Below are positions 23,891 through 33,773 of a DNA stretch of 64,000 bases, one piece after another. The stretch is taken from contig NZ_JALPRD010000011.1 in assembly GCF_023197165.1 (NCBI RefSeq), forward strand, positions 62,001 to 126,000, in the 5' to 3' direction. The notes under the pieces are model-generated. The model was not told the origin of the DNA. It made no database searches and worked only from the letters and a program-made list of their open reading frames with translations. A program made the position numbers and the translations under genes. How positions within the stretch are numbered: the first letter of the stretch is position 1; each line of letters begins with the position of its first letter. This DNA comes from Sphingopyxis sp. MSC1_008. GTDB lineage: Bacteria; Pseudomonadota; Alphaproteobacteria; Sphingomonadales; Sphingomonadaceae.

Positions 23891-26410
23891 ATGGCCGCTG
23901 ACAGTCCGCCCGATTTCCGCTTGCGCCTGCGCCGCGACAGCAATGCCGTCATCGCATGGCTCAGCGATATGTGGACACGGCGCTGGTTCCGCTGGCTCGG
24001 CTATCTCGCGCTCGCCGGCCTTCTCGGTATCGCCTTGATCTGGGTGGTCTTTGCGCGCGACCTGCCGTCGGTCGACCAGCTGCGCGACTATGAACCACCG
24101 CTGCCGACGATGGTCCGCGACGGCGAGGGCAAGCCGGTGCATGCCTATGCCCGCGAACGCCGCGTCCAGCTTGAATATAGCGAATATCCGCAGCTCCTCG
24201 TGCGCTCCTTCCTCGCGGCCGAGGACAAGACCTTCTTCAGCCACGGCGGCATCGACTATCCGGGCATCGTATCGGCGATCATCACCAACCTGTCGAACAG
24301 CGGCCGTCCGATCGGCGCCTCGACGATCACCCAGCAGGTCGCGAAGAACCTGCTGCTCACCAACGAGCTCAGCTATCGCCGCAAGGTGCGCGAGGCGATC
24401 CTCGCGATGCGCATCGAGGATGCGCTGACCAAGGAACAGATCCTCGAGCTGTATCTCAACGAAATCCCGCTCGGCCGCCGCAGCTTCGGCGTGCAGGCGG
24501 CGAGCCGCGCCTATTTCGACAAGGATGTCGACCAGCTCCAGCTCCACGAGATGGCCTTCCTCGCGATCCTGCCCAAGGCGCCCGAAAAATACGGACGTGC
24601 GCGTTTCGAACGCGAGGCGATCGCGCGGCGCAATTTCGTGCTCGGGTCGATGCAGGACAATGGCTGGATCACAACCGCGCAGCGCGACGCGGCGCGCGCG
24701 ATGCCGCTCGGGCTCACCAACAGCGGTAACCGCGCGGTCGCGCAGGTGGGCGGCTATTATATGGAAGAGGTGCGGCGCCAGCTGATCGCCGAGTTCGGCG
24801 AAACCGCCGACAAGGGTCCGCACAGTGTCTATGCCGGCGGCCTCTGGGTACGCACGCCCTATGACGGCAAGATGCAGCAGGGCGCGACGATGGCGCTGCG
24901 CAAGGGGCTCCAGCGTTATGACGCGGGCAAAGGCTGGTCGGGGCCGATCGCAACGATCGAGGCCGATGACCAGTGGCAGAGCCGCCTCGCGTCGAGCTTC
25001 GTCGGTATCGACTATGACAATTGGCGCGTCGCCGTCGTGCTGTCGAAATCGGCGGGCGCGGTGCAAATCGGCTTTTCCAACGGCGAAACCGGAACGCTGC
25101 CGGCGAGCGCGGCGACGATGGGCTATCGCAAGACCGGCGGCAGCGCTTTCTCCGCGATGGGCCCGGGCGACCTGATCGTCGTCAAATCGAACGGCGGCGG
25201 CAGCAGCTATGCACTTCGCAACATCCCCGAAGTGTCGGGCGGGATGGTCGTCGAAAGCCCGCATTCGGGCCGTATCTATGCGATGCAGGGCGGCTTCGAT
25301 GTCCGCCTGTCGCCGTTCAACCGCGCGACGCAGGCCGAACGCCAGCCGGGTTCGACGATCAAACCCTTCGTCTATGCCGCCGCGCTCGACAATGGCATGA
25401 CCCCCGCGACGATGATCGTCGACGGACCCTTCTGTGTTTATCAGGGCGCCAGCCTCGGCAACAAATGCTTCCGCAACTTCGGCGGCAGCGGCGGATCGGG
25501 CGAACATACGATGCGCTGGGGCCTCGAACAGTCGCGCAACCTGATGACGGTGCGCACCGCGAGCCAGGTCGGCATGGAGCCGATCGTCGAAACGATCCAG
25601 ACGATGGGTATCGGCAAGCACGAACCCTATCTTTCGACCGCGCTCGGCGCCGGTACGACGACGGTCGAAAAGATAACGAACGCCTATGCGATGCTTGCCA
25701 ACCACGGCCGCGCGTTGAAACCGCGGGTGATCGACTATGCGCAGGATCGCCGGGGCAAGGTGATTTTCCCCGCCAACTGGAAACCGTGCGAGGGCTGCAA
25801 CAAGAAGGATTGGGACGGCCGGCCGATGCCGCGCTTTGCCAAGTCGGGCAAGCAGCTGATGGACGCGATCACCGCGTACCAGGTCGTGCATATGCTCGAA
25901 GGCGTCGTCCAGCGCGGCACCGCGGTGCGGCTGCGTGACTTGGGCGTGCCGCTGTTCGGCAAGACCGGCACGACTACGGGCCCGAACGACGTCTGGTTCG
26001 TCGGCGGCACCCCCGATGTGGTCGCGGGCATGTATATCGGTTTCGACCAGCCGCGCAGCATGGGCGGCTATGCGCAGGGCGGCAGCTATGCCGCGCCGAT
26101 CTTCAAGGATTTCGCGCTCGCCGCGCTCGCCGATCGCCAGCCGATTCCCTTCTCGGCGCCGAAGGGCGTGCGCATGGTGCGCATCGACCGCCAGTCGGGC
26201 CGCCGTGTCTATGGCAGCTGGCCGGGAACCGACCCGAAGGCGTCGATCATCTGGGAAGCTTTCAAGCCCGAAAGCGAACCGCGGCGGACGATCCGCGAAG
26301 AGGAAATCAAGCCGGTAAAGGCGCCGCGGCGGCAGGATGCCCCCGTCAGCCAGAGCAACGGCCGGCGCAGCGACAGCGAATTCCTGGAGGATCGCGGCGG
26401 CATCATCTGA
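23891..26410 (+). CDS. mrcA: penicillin-binding protein 1A
   Basis: An 839-residue class A bifunctional peptidoglycan synthase. One N-terminal transmembrane helix (about 36-55) precedes a glycosyltransferase-51 domain with catalytic Glu111 in AEDKTFFSHGGID, and then a transpeptidase domain with serine Ser488 in STIK, SRN at 548-550 and KTGTT from 691. The inserted region between the two domains fits PBP1A. The C-terminal tail is charged and ends EFLEDRGGII. It is followed at 72 nt by prfB. Confidence 0.96.
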   Translation: MAADSPPDFRLRLRRDSNAVIAWLSDMWTRRWFRWLGYLALAGLLGIALIWVVFARDLPSVDQLRDYEPPLPTMVRDGEGKPVHAYARERRVQLEYSEYPQLLVRSFLAAEDKTFFSHGGIDYPGIVSAIITNLSNSGRPIGASTITQQVAKNLLLTNELSYRRKVREAILAMRIEDALTKEQILELYLNEIPLGRRSFGVQAASRAYFDKDVDQLQLHEMAFLAILPKAPEKYGRARFEREAIARRNFVLGSMQDNGWITTAQRDAARAMPLGLTNSGNRAVAQVGGYYMEEVRRQLIAEFGETADKGPHSVYAGGLWVRTPYDGKMQQGATMALRKGLQRYDAGKGWSGPIATIEADDQWQSRLASSFVGIDYDNWRVAVVLSKSAGAVQIGFSNGETGTLPASAATMGYRKTGGSAFSAMGPGDLIVVKSNGGGSSYALRNIPEVSGGMVVESPHSGRIYAMQGGFDVRLSPFNRATQAERQPGSTIKPFVYAAALDNGMTPATMIVDGPFCVYQGASLGNKCFRNFGGSGGSGEHTMRWGLEQSRNLMTVRTASQVGMEPIVETIQTMGIGKHEPYLSTALGAGTTTVEKITNAYAMLANHGRALKPRVIDYAQDRRGKVIFPANWKPCEGCNKKDWDGRPMPRFAKSGKQLMDAITAYQVVHMLEGVVQRGTAVRLRDLGVPLFGKTGTTTGPNDVWFVGGTPDVVAGMYIGFDQPRSMGGYAQGGSYAAPIFKDFALAALADRQPIPFSAPKGVRMVRIDRQSGRRVYGSWPGTDPKASIIWEAFKPESEPRRTIREEEIKPVKAPRRQDAPVSQSNGRRSDSEFLEDRGGII

Positions 26411-26482
26411 CGCTGCACACCTCCTTTCCCTTCGGCCGTCGAAGCCGTAAGGGCGGGGTCAACATATTTCAGGAGCAAGGAC

Positions 26483-27610
26483 ATGCGCGCCGAAGCGCAG
26501 GATCATATCGACAAGATTGGCGCCGCGCTGGCGCTGCTGCGGCGTTTCCTCGACTGGGACCGCGCGGTGCGGCGGCTCGACGAATTGAACGCGAAGGTCG
26601 AGGACCCGACGCTGTGGAACGACGCGAAAGCGGCGCAAGAGGTCATGCGCGAACGCCGCCGGCTCGACGAGGCGATCAGCGCTACGCGCGCGATCGAAAC
26701 CGAGTGCGCCGACACCGCCGAACTGATCGAGCTTGCCGAAATGGAGGGCGACGAGGCGATGGTCGATGAGGCCGTGGTCTCGCTTGGCGTCCTCGCGGCG
26801 CGCGCCGAAGAGGACAAGATCAAGGCCTTGCTCGCGGGCGAAGCCGACGCGAACGACGCCTATATCGAAGTCCATGCCGGCGCGGGGGGCACCGAAAGCC
26901 AGGACTGGGCCGAAATGCTCCAGCGCATGTACAGCCGCTGGGCCGAAAAGCGCGGGCTCAAGGTCGAACTTGTCGAATATCAGGCGGGCGAACAGGCGGG
27001 CATCAAATCGGCGACGATGCTGGTGAAGGGCGAAAATGCCTATGGCTATGCCAAGACCGAAAGCGGCGTCCACCGCCTCGTCCGTATCTCGCCCTACGAC
27101 AGCTCGGCGCGGCGCCACACCAGCTTTTCGAGCGTGTGGGTCTATCCGGTGATCGACGACAATATCGATATCGAGATCAACGAAGGCGACCTCAAGATCG
27201 ACACCTATCGCGCCTCGGGCGCGGGCGGCCAGCACGTCAACACGACCGATTCGGCGGTGCGCATCACGCACATCCCGACCGGGATCGTCGTCGCGAGCCA
27301 GAACGACCGCTCGCAGCACAAGAACCGCGCGACCGCGATGGGCATGCTGAAGGCGCGGATGTACGAGGCCGAGCTCCAGAAGCGCGAAGCCGCGGCATCG
27401 GGCGAATATCAGGCGAAGACCGAGATCGGCTGGGGCCACCAGATCCGTTCCTATGTCCTCCAGCCCTATCAGCTGGTTAAGGACCTGCGCACCGGCGTGA
27501 CCTCGACTGCACCGTCCGACGTGCTCGACGGTGCGCTCGACCCCTTCATGGCGGCGGCGCTGTCGCAGAAGGTGACGGGCGAGAAGGTCGAAGTGGAAGA
27601 CATCGACTGA
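26483..27610 (+). CDS. prfB: peptide chain release factor 2
   Basis: RF2 releases the finished protein at UGA and UAA codons. The 375-residue protein has the recognition motif SPF replaced in register by [13 protein letters not shown] upstream of the catalytic loop GAGGQHVN, with GGQ at 248-250. A good AGGAGC ribosome site precedes the ATG. Unlike E. coli prfB, the frame is continuous with no internal UGA frameshift site, so the usual autoregulation by +1 frameshifting is absent. The stop overlaps the start of the next gene by 1 nt (TGATG). Confidence 0.96.
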   Translation: MRAEAQDHIDKIGAALALLRRFLDWDRAVRRLDELNAKVEDPTLWNDAKAAQEVMRERRRLDEAISATRAIETECADTAELIELAEMEGDEAMVDEAVVSLGVLAARAEEDKIKALLAGEADANDAYIEVHAGAGGTESQDWAEMLQRMYSRWAEKRGLKVELVEYQAGEQAGIKSATMLVKGENAYGYAKTESGVHRLVRISPYDSSARRHTSFSSVWVYPVIDDNIDIEINEGDLKIDTYRASGAGGQHVNTTDSAVRITHIPTGIVVASQNDRSQHKNRATAMGMLKARMYEAELQKREAAASGEYQAKTEIGWGHQIRSYVLQPYQLVKDLRTGVTSTAPSDVLDGALDPFMAAALSQKVTGEKVEVEDID

Positions 27611-28329
27611 TGAAGCGCACAGCGGCCGTCCTGTTGGCGTTCCTGCCGCTGCTGAACGGCTGCGACGCGCCGTGGGACGAGGGCAGCGACCGCGCCGAGA
27701 CCGCGCGTGAGTTTCCGCCCGCCGACCGGCCGGTCGCGCCGACCGTCTCGACCAAATGGTCGACCGAGGAGGCGCGCGACCGCGTCAACGAGGCCGACGA
27801 CGTTATGGATTCGGCCGACGTCCGCCCCGGCATGACCGTCGCCGACATCGGCGCGGGCGACGGCTATTATACGGTGCGCCTGGCGCAGCGCGTCGGCGCC
27901 AACGGCCGCGTGCTTGCGCAGGACATCATTCCCGAGGTGATCGAGCGGCTCGCCGACCGCGTCGCGCGCGAGCGGCTCGACAATGTCTCGCTGAAACTCG
28001 GCGCGGTCGACGATCCGCGCCTGCCCGCGGCGAGTTTCGACCGCGTTTTCATGGTCCATATGTATCACGAGATCGGCGAACCCTACGCCTTCCTGTGGCG
28101 GCTGCGCCCCGCGCTGCGCAAGGGCGGGCAGGTGCTAGTCGTCGACGGCGACCGCCCGATCGCGCAGCACGGCACGCCCTTCCGCCTGCTCGTCTGCGAG
28201 TTCGAGGCGGTGGGCTACAAGCTCGTGTCGTACGACGACAAGCAGCATGCCGGCGGTTATCTCGCGCGTTTCGAGCCCGAGGGCAGACGCCCCGAGCCGG
28301 ATGCGATCAAGGTCTGCGACAATCCCTAA
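27610..28329 (+). CDS. lipoprotein-type SAM-dependent methyltransferase
   Basis: A 239-residue protein. The N-terminus is a lipoprotein signal, with LLNGC at about 14-18 giving the lipidated cysteine. The body is a class I methyltransferase: the SAM motif VADIGAGDGYYTVRLAQ lies at about 77-93, followed by the acidic RVLAQDI turn. Secreted or lipidated methyltransferase-fold proteins of this kind are common in sphingomonads, and it is not clear that they find SAM outside the cytoplasm. Translation is coupled to prfB by a 1-nt stop/start overlap. Confidence 0.85.
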   Translation: MKRTAAVLLAFLPLLNGCDAPWDEGSDRAETAREFPPADRPVAPTVSTKWSTEEARDRVNEADDVMDSADVRPGMTVADIGAGDGYYTVRLAQRVGANGRVLAQDIIPEVIERLADRVARERLDNVSLKLGAVDDPRLPAASFDRVFMVHMYHEIGEPYAFLWRLRPALRKGGQVLVVDGDRPIAQHGTPFRLLVCEFEAVGYKLVSYDDKQHAGGYLARFEPEGRRPEPDAIKVCDNP

Positions 28330-28335
28330 AAAACG

Positions 28336-28426
28336 CGTCGTCCCCGCGAAGGCGGGGGCCGCTGTCGGTTTTACGCAACGCAGTTGAGCCCGGCTGCCAA
28401 CGGCCCCCGCCTTCGCGGGGACGACG
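28336..28426. repeat. REP-like inverted repeat
   Basis: Perfect 26-nt arms, starting CGTCGTCCCCGCGAAGGCGG on the left and ending CGCGGGGACGACG on the right, with a 39-nt spacer. It lies between two convergent genes (the methyltransferase and the DsrE-like gene), where it could end transcripts from both sides. Confidence 0.85.
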
Positions 28427-28430
28427 AGGG

Positions 28431-28805
28431 TCAATAAACCAGCAGCCGATCCTCGGCGCCGACCTCGGCGAGAAAGCTGACCAGCCCCGCGGCGCGGACA
28501 TGCGGCACCAGTTCGGTCGCCGTGATGCCGACGAGCGCCATGCCCGACTGGCAGACGAAAAGGGCGATCTCCATCGCGATCGCTTCTTCGACGAGCCAGG
28601 CGAGATCGGGTTGCCCCGCGGCGCGGCGTGCCTCGTCGCCGGCGAAAGCAACCGGATCGCGCAGCAAGGCCGCCGCCTCGCCCTGCAGGAAGATGCGCAC
28701 CGGCCGGCCCAGCGCCGCCGCCGCCATCCCCGCTTCGAGCGCGGCGTAAAGCCGCCGGCCCTCGGCGACCGCGACGATGATGTTCAGGCTCGGCAGACCG
28801 GGCAT
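28431..28805 (-). CDS. DsrE/DsrF-like small sulfur-relay protein
   Basis: A 124-residue protein resembling the DsrE/TusD fold. It has a central VCQSGMALVGIT stretch (about residues 83-94) holding the single conserved cysteine that would carry persulfide sulfur in related proteins. The ATG at 28805 lies inside the 3' end of the ThiF/MoeB-like gene (22-nt overlap), so the two are coupled. The pairing with an E1-like adenylating enzyme supports a role in sulfur transfer to a cofactor or tRNA. The specific target is unknown. Confidence 0.75.
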   Translation of the reverse strand: MPGLPSLNIIVAVAEGRRLYAALEAGMAAAALGRPVRIFLQGEAAALLRDPVAFAGDEARRAAGQPDLAWLVEEAIAMEIALFVCQSGMALVGITATELVPHVRAAGLVSFLAEVGAEDRLLVY

Positions 28806-29533
28806 AGCGGATCCTTCGATACGCCGACCTCGCGCCAGCGGCGATCCAGCATATCGACGATCGCGAGCCGGCCGGTCAAGGACGACCCGAGGCCGGTCAG
28901 CGCGCGCACCGTCTCGAGCGCCGCCATCGTGCCGATCATCCCCGCGAGCGCACCCATCACGCCGGTTTCGGCACAGTTGATGCCTTCGCGGTCGGGGTCG
29001 CTGCCGACAAGGCAGGCATAGCAGGCGCACGCCGCGCGCCAGCCTTCGTATAGCGCAACCTGCCCCTCGAAGGCGCCGATCGCGGCGCTGAGCAGCGGGA
29101 TGTGCAGCGCGACGGCAGCGCGGTTTACGGCGAGCCGCGTTTCGAAATTGTCGCAGCCGTCGAGGATCAGGCTTGCGCGCGCGAGCAGCGCCTCGGCATT
29201 GTCATCCTCCAGTCGTTCGGCAACCGCAACCGCCTCGACATGCGGGTTGATCCGCCGCGCCGCGTTGGCCGCGACCTCGGCCTTGCGCGAGCCGATATCG
29301 GCGTCGGTGAACAGCGGCTGGCGCTGGAGGTTGCTGAGTTCGACGACGTCATGATCGATGATCGTGAGCTTGCCGACGCCCGCCGCCGCCAGATAGATGA
29401 TCGCAGGACAGCCGATCCCGCCTGCGCCGATCACCGCGACATGCGCCGCTTTCAGTTTCGCCTGTCCCGCGCCGCCAAAGGCCGGCAGGATGATCTGGCG
29501 GGCATAACGGTCGAGTTCGGCGTCGCTCAGCAA
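28784..29533 (-). CDS. HesA/MoeB/ThiF family adenylyltransferase
   Basis: A 249-residue E1-like enzyme that activates a sulfur-carrier protein by C-terminal adenylation. ATP-binding VAVIGAGGIGCPAIIYLAAAG lies at about 30-50, the DNFETRLAVN motif follows, and zinc cysteines occur as CYAC and a terminal CPVC. No in-frame ATG fits; a TTG at 29533, 1 nt beyond the dut stop, gives the usual length. The ORF continues upstream only as antisense-like sequence within dut. It is downstream of dut and coaBC on the same strand. Molybdopterin (MoeB) and thiamine (ThiF) roles cannot be separated from sequence alone. Confidence 0.85.
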   Translation of the reverse strand: MLSDAELDRYARQIILPAFGGAGQAKLKAAHVAVIGAGGIGCPAIIYLAAAGVGKLTIIDHDVVELSNLQRQPLFTDADIGSRKAEVAANAARRINPHVEAVAVAERLEDDNAEALLARASLILDGCDNFETRLAVNRAAVALHIPLLSAAIGAFEGQVALYEGWRAACACYACLVGSDPDREGINCAETGVMGALAGMIGTMAALETVRALTGLGSSLTGRLAIVDMLDRRWREVGVSKDPLCPVCRA

Positions 29534-29534
29534 A

Positions 29535-30083
29535 CTATTCGACCGGCCGCCGCAGCTGGATGCCCGACAGCGAAGCGAGGCCCGCGGTGTCCGCGGTTTC
29601 GTCGATCGCATCGCTCTCGACCCCGGTCGAACCAAAGCCACCCGCGCCGCGCACGGTCTCGTCGAGCGTTTCGACTTCGGCAAAGGCCGCGCGCTGAACG
29701 GGTGCGGGGACGAGTTGGGCGATGCGGTCGCCGCGTTTGATCTCGAACGCCTCGTCGCCGAGGTTCGCGAGGATCACCTTCACTTCGCCGCGATAGTCGC
29801 TGTCGATCGTGCCCGGCGTGTTGAGGCAAGTGACGCCATGCTTGAGCGCGAGGCCCGAGCGCGGGCGCACCTGCACCTCGTAACCCGCGGGGATCGCCAT
29901 CGCGAAGCCGGTCGCGACCGCATGGCGCGCGCCGGGGCGCAGCGTCAGCGTCTCGGCCGCGACGACATCCATTCCCGCCGCGCCATCGCTGGCATAGGCG
30001 GGCAGCGGCAGGCCGCCGCCATTGGGCAGCCGCTGGATCGCGATTTCAATCTCTTTCAAGGGGTGCGATTTTTTCGAGCTCAT
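29535..30083 (-). CDS. dut: deoxyuridine 5'-triphosphate nucleotidohydrolase (dUTPase)
   Basis: Hydrolyses dUTP to dUMP, keeping uracil out of DNA and feeding thymidylate synthesis. The trimeric-dUTPase motifs occur in order: AGMDVVA (motif 1), [11 protein letters not shown] (2), [14 protein letters not shown] (3), RGDRIAQLV (4) and the C-terminal [10 protein letters not shown] (5). The 182 residues include about 30 extra C-terminal residues beyond motif 5. It overlaps the 3' end of coaBC by 38 nt; this coaBC-dut order is common in alphaproteobacteria. Confidence 0.96.
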   Translation of the reverse strand: MSSKKSHPLKEIEIAIQRLPNGGGLPLPAYASDGAAGMDVVAAETLTLRPGARHAVATGFAMAIPAGYEVQVRPRSGLALKHGVTCLNTPGTIDSDYRGEVKVILANLGDEAFEIKRGDRIAQLVPAPVQRAAFAEVETLDETVRGAGGFGSTGVESDAIDETADTAGLASLSGIQLRRPVE

Positions 30084-31326
30084 CGGCGATCTTTTCCATC
30101 AATTTGCGGGCGACGGCGTGTTTGGGCAGCCGGTCCCAGCTGTCTACCCCGTCTTTGCTAACGATATGCACCCGATTGCTCTCGCCACCCATCGGGTCGG
30201 CGGACACGTCATTGGCAACGATCCAGTCGCACCCCTTGCGCGCGAGCTTGGCCTCTGCATGCGCGATCACGTCGTTGGTTTCGGCGGCAAAACCGATCAG
30301 CAAGGTTGGGCGTTCGGACGATTTGGCGAGGCCGGCGAGGATGTCGGGATTTTCGGCGAGTGCGAGCGGCGGCACCTGCCCGCTGCCGTCCTTCTTGATC
30401 TTCTGCGGCGCGGCGTCGGCGGCGCGCCAGTCGGCGACCGCGGCAACCATGATCGCGGCATCGACGGGCAGGCCTTGCTCAACCTCGGCCGCCATTTCGA
30501 CTGCGGTCTCGACATCGACGCGGATCACGCCGGGCGGGGTCGGCAGCGGCACCGGGCCGGCGATCAGCAGCACCTCGGCGCCGGCCTCGGCGGCGGCAGC
30601 CGCGATCGCAAAGCCCTGCTTCCCGCTCGACCTGTTGGCGATGTAGCGTACCGGGTCGATCGGCTCGTGCGTCGGTCCCGCGGTGATCAGGATGCGGCGG
30701 CCATAAAGCGGGCGCCGGTTTGCGGGCGCAAAATCGGGCTGGTCCGCCAGCGTCGCCGGGGCGGCCAGCGGAACCGGCGCGGGGGCATTGGCCAGCGCCG
30801 CATCGATCGCTTCCTTGATCGCGGCGGGTTCGGGCAGCCGCCCCGGACCATATTCGCCGCACGCCATTTCGCCCTCGTCGGGTTCCATCACGGTCACGCC
30901 GTCGCCGCGCAAGGTCGTGATATTGCGCCGCGTTGCGGCGTGCAGCCACATCCGCACGTTCATCGCGGGCGCAGCGAGCACGGGCTTGTCGGTCGCGAGC
31001 AGCAACGTGGTCGCAAGGTCGTCGGCGATGCCGCCCGCCATCTTGGCGAGCAGGTCGGCGGTCGCCGGCGCGACGACGACCAGGTCGGCTTCGCGGCTGA
31101 GCTGGATATGTCCCATCTCGACCTCGTCCTTGAGGTCGAAGAGATTGGTGTAAACCTTGTTTTCTGAAAGCGCCGCAAGCGTCAGCGGCGTCACGAACTG
31201 CTCGCCCGCGCGCGTGATGACGCAGCGGACGACATAGCCCGCCTTGCGCAGCAGGCGGACAAGCTCGATCGATTTATAGGCCGCGATGCCGCCGCCAATG
31301 ATCAAAAGAATGCGCGGAGCGGGCAT
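30046..31326 (-). CDS. coaBC: bifunctional phosphopantothenoylcysteine decarboxylase / synthetase
   Basis: Two consecutive steps of coenzyme A synthesis in one 426-residue protein. The N-terminal flavoprotein half (CoaC) begins [14 protein letters not shown], and contains the catalytic His in the [10 protein letters not shown] stretch and the PAMNVRMW motif. The C-terminal half (CoaB) begins [22 protein letters not shown]. The ATG at 31326 fits the family start; an upstream ATG at 31398 adds a non-conserved 24-residue lead. It is overlapped by dut at the 3' end. Confidence 0.95.
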   Translation of the reverse strand: MPAPRILLIIGGGIAAYKSIELVRLLRKAGYVVRCVITRAGEQFVTPLTLAALSENKVYTNLFDLKDEVEMGHIQLSREADLVVVAPATADLLAKMAGGIADDLATTLLLATDKPVLAAPAMNVRMWLHAATRRNITTLRGDGVTVMEPDEGEMACGEYGPGRLPEPAAIKEAIDAALANAPAPVPLAAPATLADQPDFAPANRRPLYGRRILITAGPTHEPIDPVRYIANRSSGKQGFAIAAAAAEAGAEVLLIAGPVPLPTPPGVIRVDVETAVEMAAEVEQGLPVDAAIMVAAVADWRAADAAPQKIKKDGSGQVPPLALAENPDILAGLAKSSERPTLLIGFAAETNDVIAHAEAKLARKGCDWIVANDVSADPMGGESNRVHIVSKDGVDSWDRLPKHAVARKLMEKIADELEKIAPLERD

Positions 31327-31436
31327 CAGCGGTGGCAAGCCTGCCGCGAGCGGGCGGCGATCGACTGGGTTTGATTCATCGCCGTCTCCTTCGCGCATCA
31401 GTTATGCGCTTCCTTGCCGCAGTTCAAGCGGACGCC

Positions 31437-32540
31437 TCAAATGGCGGCGGCGGGAATCGTCGTCATCGGCTTCCGCAACGATCGCATCAATTCGGCAAGG
31501 GCGGCCGGCGCGAAGGCGAGGCCGATGAACAAGGTCGGCGTGACAAGCATCGCCCAATAGAAATTGGCGGGCCGCGCGAAGAGCATGAGCAGTGCTGCAT
31601 AGCCGATCTGGATCAGCAGCACGGCGAGCCCGAGCCGCGAGCGCCATGCCGCCCAGCCGAGCAGCGCGAGCGGGACGAGCAGCGCGCCGACCCATCCCGC
31701 GAAAAAGCGCAGCAGCGACGACGCCTGGACGAACGACAGATAGGCGATCCAGCCACCCTGTCCGTTCCAGCCCTGGCTCGCAGCGTCGGCGGGGGTCGTG
31801 ACCGCCGCCAGCGCGGCGATATGCGCCGCGAGACCCGCCGCGAAGCCTAGCCCGATCGCCAGCCAGCCCGCTGCGGCGCGCCAGTCGCGGTCGAGCAGCG
31901 CGAACAGCCCGAACAGCATCGCGACCGGCAGCACGGTCTCGCGGATCGCGAGCGCGGCGGCGACGATCGCCATGGCCCACCACGGACGGCCCGGGCGATA
32001 GAGCGCGAGCGCGAGCGCGAGGAGCACGCCCGCCGCGACTTCGTGGATGAACAGCCATTCGCGCGCCGCGAGCTGCGTCAGGTTCGCGGCGACGAACAGC
32101 GCGCCGACCGCGGCGTAGCGGGGGAGCGCGGGTTCGGTCCGCAGCCGCCGATACCAAGCAAGAATCGCCGCGCCGCCGATGACGAGGAAGAGGAACATTG
32201 CTTTCCGTTCGCCGAGCGCGGCGAGGATATAGGCCAGTGTCGGCAAACGGACCGTCACAAAGGGGCGCAACGGATAGTCGCCCGCGCGGTGTTCGGCGGC
32301 GGCCGCGGCGTAATAGGATTCGCCCGTTTCGACCCGCTCGGCGATGCGCGCGTAGAGCGCATGATCGCCGACGAGGCCGTCGAATTGTGCCGACGCGGGC
32401 TTTGCGACCGCGACATGGTCGCGGCCCACACCGCCTGCCGTGCCCCAGACCATCAGCAGCGCCAGCAGGCCCAGAACCGCCGCTGCGACGGGGCGCGAAA
32501 CCCCGGCGAAGCGGTTCCAGCCGGGCGCGCCCGTCGTCAT
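31437..32540 (-). CDS. polytopic membrane protein of unknown function
   Basis: A 367-residue integral membrane protein with about nine hydrophobic helices and a large loop after the first helix containing ARIAERVETGESYY and YPLRPFVTVRLP. That loop resembles the first periplasmic loop of GT-C mannosyltransferase-like proteins, but no catalytic acidic motif could be identified with confidence. The ATG overlaps the stop of the glycosyltransferase gene (ATGA), so it is probably a partner in transfer of a sugar from a polyprenyl carrier. Confidence 0.75.
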   Translation of the reverse strand: MTTGAPGWNRFAGVSRPVAAAVLGLLALLMVWGTAGGVGRDHVAVAKPASAQFDGLVGDHALYARIAERVETGESYYAAAAAEHRAGDYPLRPFVTVRLPTLAYILAALGERKAMFLFLVIGGAAILAWYRRLRTEPALPRYAAVGALFVAANLTQLAAREWLFIHEVAAGVLLALALALYRPGRPWWAMAIVAAALAIRETVLPVAMLFGLFALLDRDWRAAAGWLAIGLGFAAGLAAHIAALAAVTTPADAASQGWNGQGGWIAYLSFVQASSLLRFFAGWVGALLVPLALLGWAAWRSRLGLAVLLIQIGYAALLMLFARPANFYWAMLVTPTLFIGLAFAPAALAELMRSLRKPMTTIPAAAI

Positions 32541-33664
32541 TTGCGCCAGGTCAGCGCCGACGACATGGCGAAGTTCCAGATCGCACCGACCAGTACCCCC
32601 GCGACCCCCGCCACCCACCAGCGTTCGTCATGCCCGGCCATCCACGTACCGATACCGATATTGGCGACCGCGCCGAGCGCCGAAATCGCATAGAAGCTCG
32701 CAAGCCCGCCAACGAGGCGCCAGCCCTTCAGCTTGCGGTCGGCGTAAGTGAAGCTGTTGTTGAGGAAGAAGTTGAAGGCGATCGCGGTCATCACTGCGCT
32801 GGTCTGCGCGGTGATAAAGGCGCTGCCGGTACCGAGGATCGTGCGCAGCACGGCAAGGTGGACGAACACGCCGAGCCCGCCGACCATCAGGAATTTGAGC
32901 AGCCGCACGGGGACGAAACGGCCGATCGTCTTGTCGGCGATCAGTTCGGCATATTCGGCGATTACGCGCGCACCGATCTTGCTCTCGCCGGCCTCGCGGG
33001 TACGGAATTGATAGGGGATTTCGGCGACCTTCAGCGGCGCCGGGCTCGACGCCAAAATGTCGATCAATATCTTGAAACCGATCGCCGACAGGCGCGGCAG
33101 CGCGCGTTCGAAGGCATCGCGGCGCACCGCGAAAAAACCGCTCATCGGATCGGACACGTCGGTGCCGAGCGCAATCTGCCCGGCGCGGGTCGCGAGGCGG
33201 CTCATCCGCGCGCGCTCCTTGTCCCAGTCGCCGATCCCGCCGCCCGCGACATAGCGCGTGCCGACCGCGATATCGGCGCCGTCGTTCACAATTGCGTCGA
33301 TCAGCTGCGGCAACGCGTCCTCGCTATGCTGGAGGTCGCCGTCCATCACCGCGATGACCGGCGCGGCGGTCGCCAATATACCCTCGACCACCGCCGACGA
33401 CAGCCCGCGCCGCCCGACGCGCTGGACGATGCGCACATGCCGCGATCCGCGGCCGATGCGGCGCACCAGTTCGCTCGTCCCGTCGGGCGAATTATCGTCG
33501 ACGAAGACGACTTCCCAGCCGCGCCCCGCGAGCACGACCGAGAGTTTTTCGATCAGTTTCTCGACATTGGCGGCTTCGTTGAGCGTCGGCACCACGACCG
33601 CGACCTCGAGAGGCAGCGTGTCGACCGGCAGGATCTTGTCGGCAATCAGGATGTCGTGGCGCAT
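32537..33664 (-). CDS. polyprenyl-phosphate glycosyltransferase fused to GtrA domain
   Basis: A 375-residue protein. The N-terminal GT2 domain has VAVVVPTLNEAANV (about 21-34), VVFVDDNSPDGTSELV and AVMDGDLQHSED, the signature of dolichol-phosphate-mannose synthase-like enzymes. The C-terminal 130 residues form four membrane helices of the GtrA type. Such fusions load a sugar on undecaprenyl phosphate and help move it across the inner membrane. A GAGG ribosome site precedes ATG 33664. It overlaps the downstream membrane gene by 4 nt, which would be the natural acceptor transferase or flippase. Confidence 0.9.
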   Translation of the reverse strand: MRHDILIADKILPVDTLPLEVAVVVPTLNEAANVEKLIEKLSVVLAGRGWEVVFVDDNSPDGTSELVRRIGRGSRHVRIVQRVGRRGLSSAVVEGILATAAPVIAVMDGDLQHSEDALPQLIDAIVNDGADIAVGTRYVAGGGIGDWDKERARMSRLATRAGQIALGTDVSDPMSGFFAVRRDAFERALPRLSAIGFKILIDILASSPAPLKVAEIPYQFRTREAGESKIGARVIAEYAELIADKTIGRFVPVRLLKFLMVGGLGVFVHLAVLRTILGTGSAFITAQTSAVMTAIAFNFFLNNSFTYADRKLKGWRLVGGLASFYAISALGAVANIGIGTWMAGHDERWWVAGVAGVLVGAIWNFAMSSALTWRK

Positions 33665-33773
33665 GAAACCTCGGTTCTGTCCGGATTTCACGTCCGGGGT
33701 TGGTCGAGGTCTGCGCTTAACGATTTAAGGTAAATGTCCGGTAACCAGCTATTCATGGCCCGACGAGGGGGAT

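Noticed and set aside
26483..27610. Programmed +1 frameshift in prfB
   Set aside because: Common in bacteria, but here the frame is continuous from ATG to the GGQ region with no internal TGA, so no frameshift is needed.
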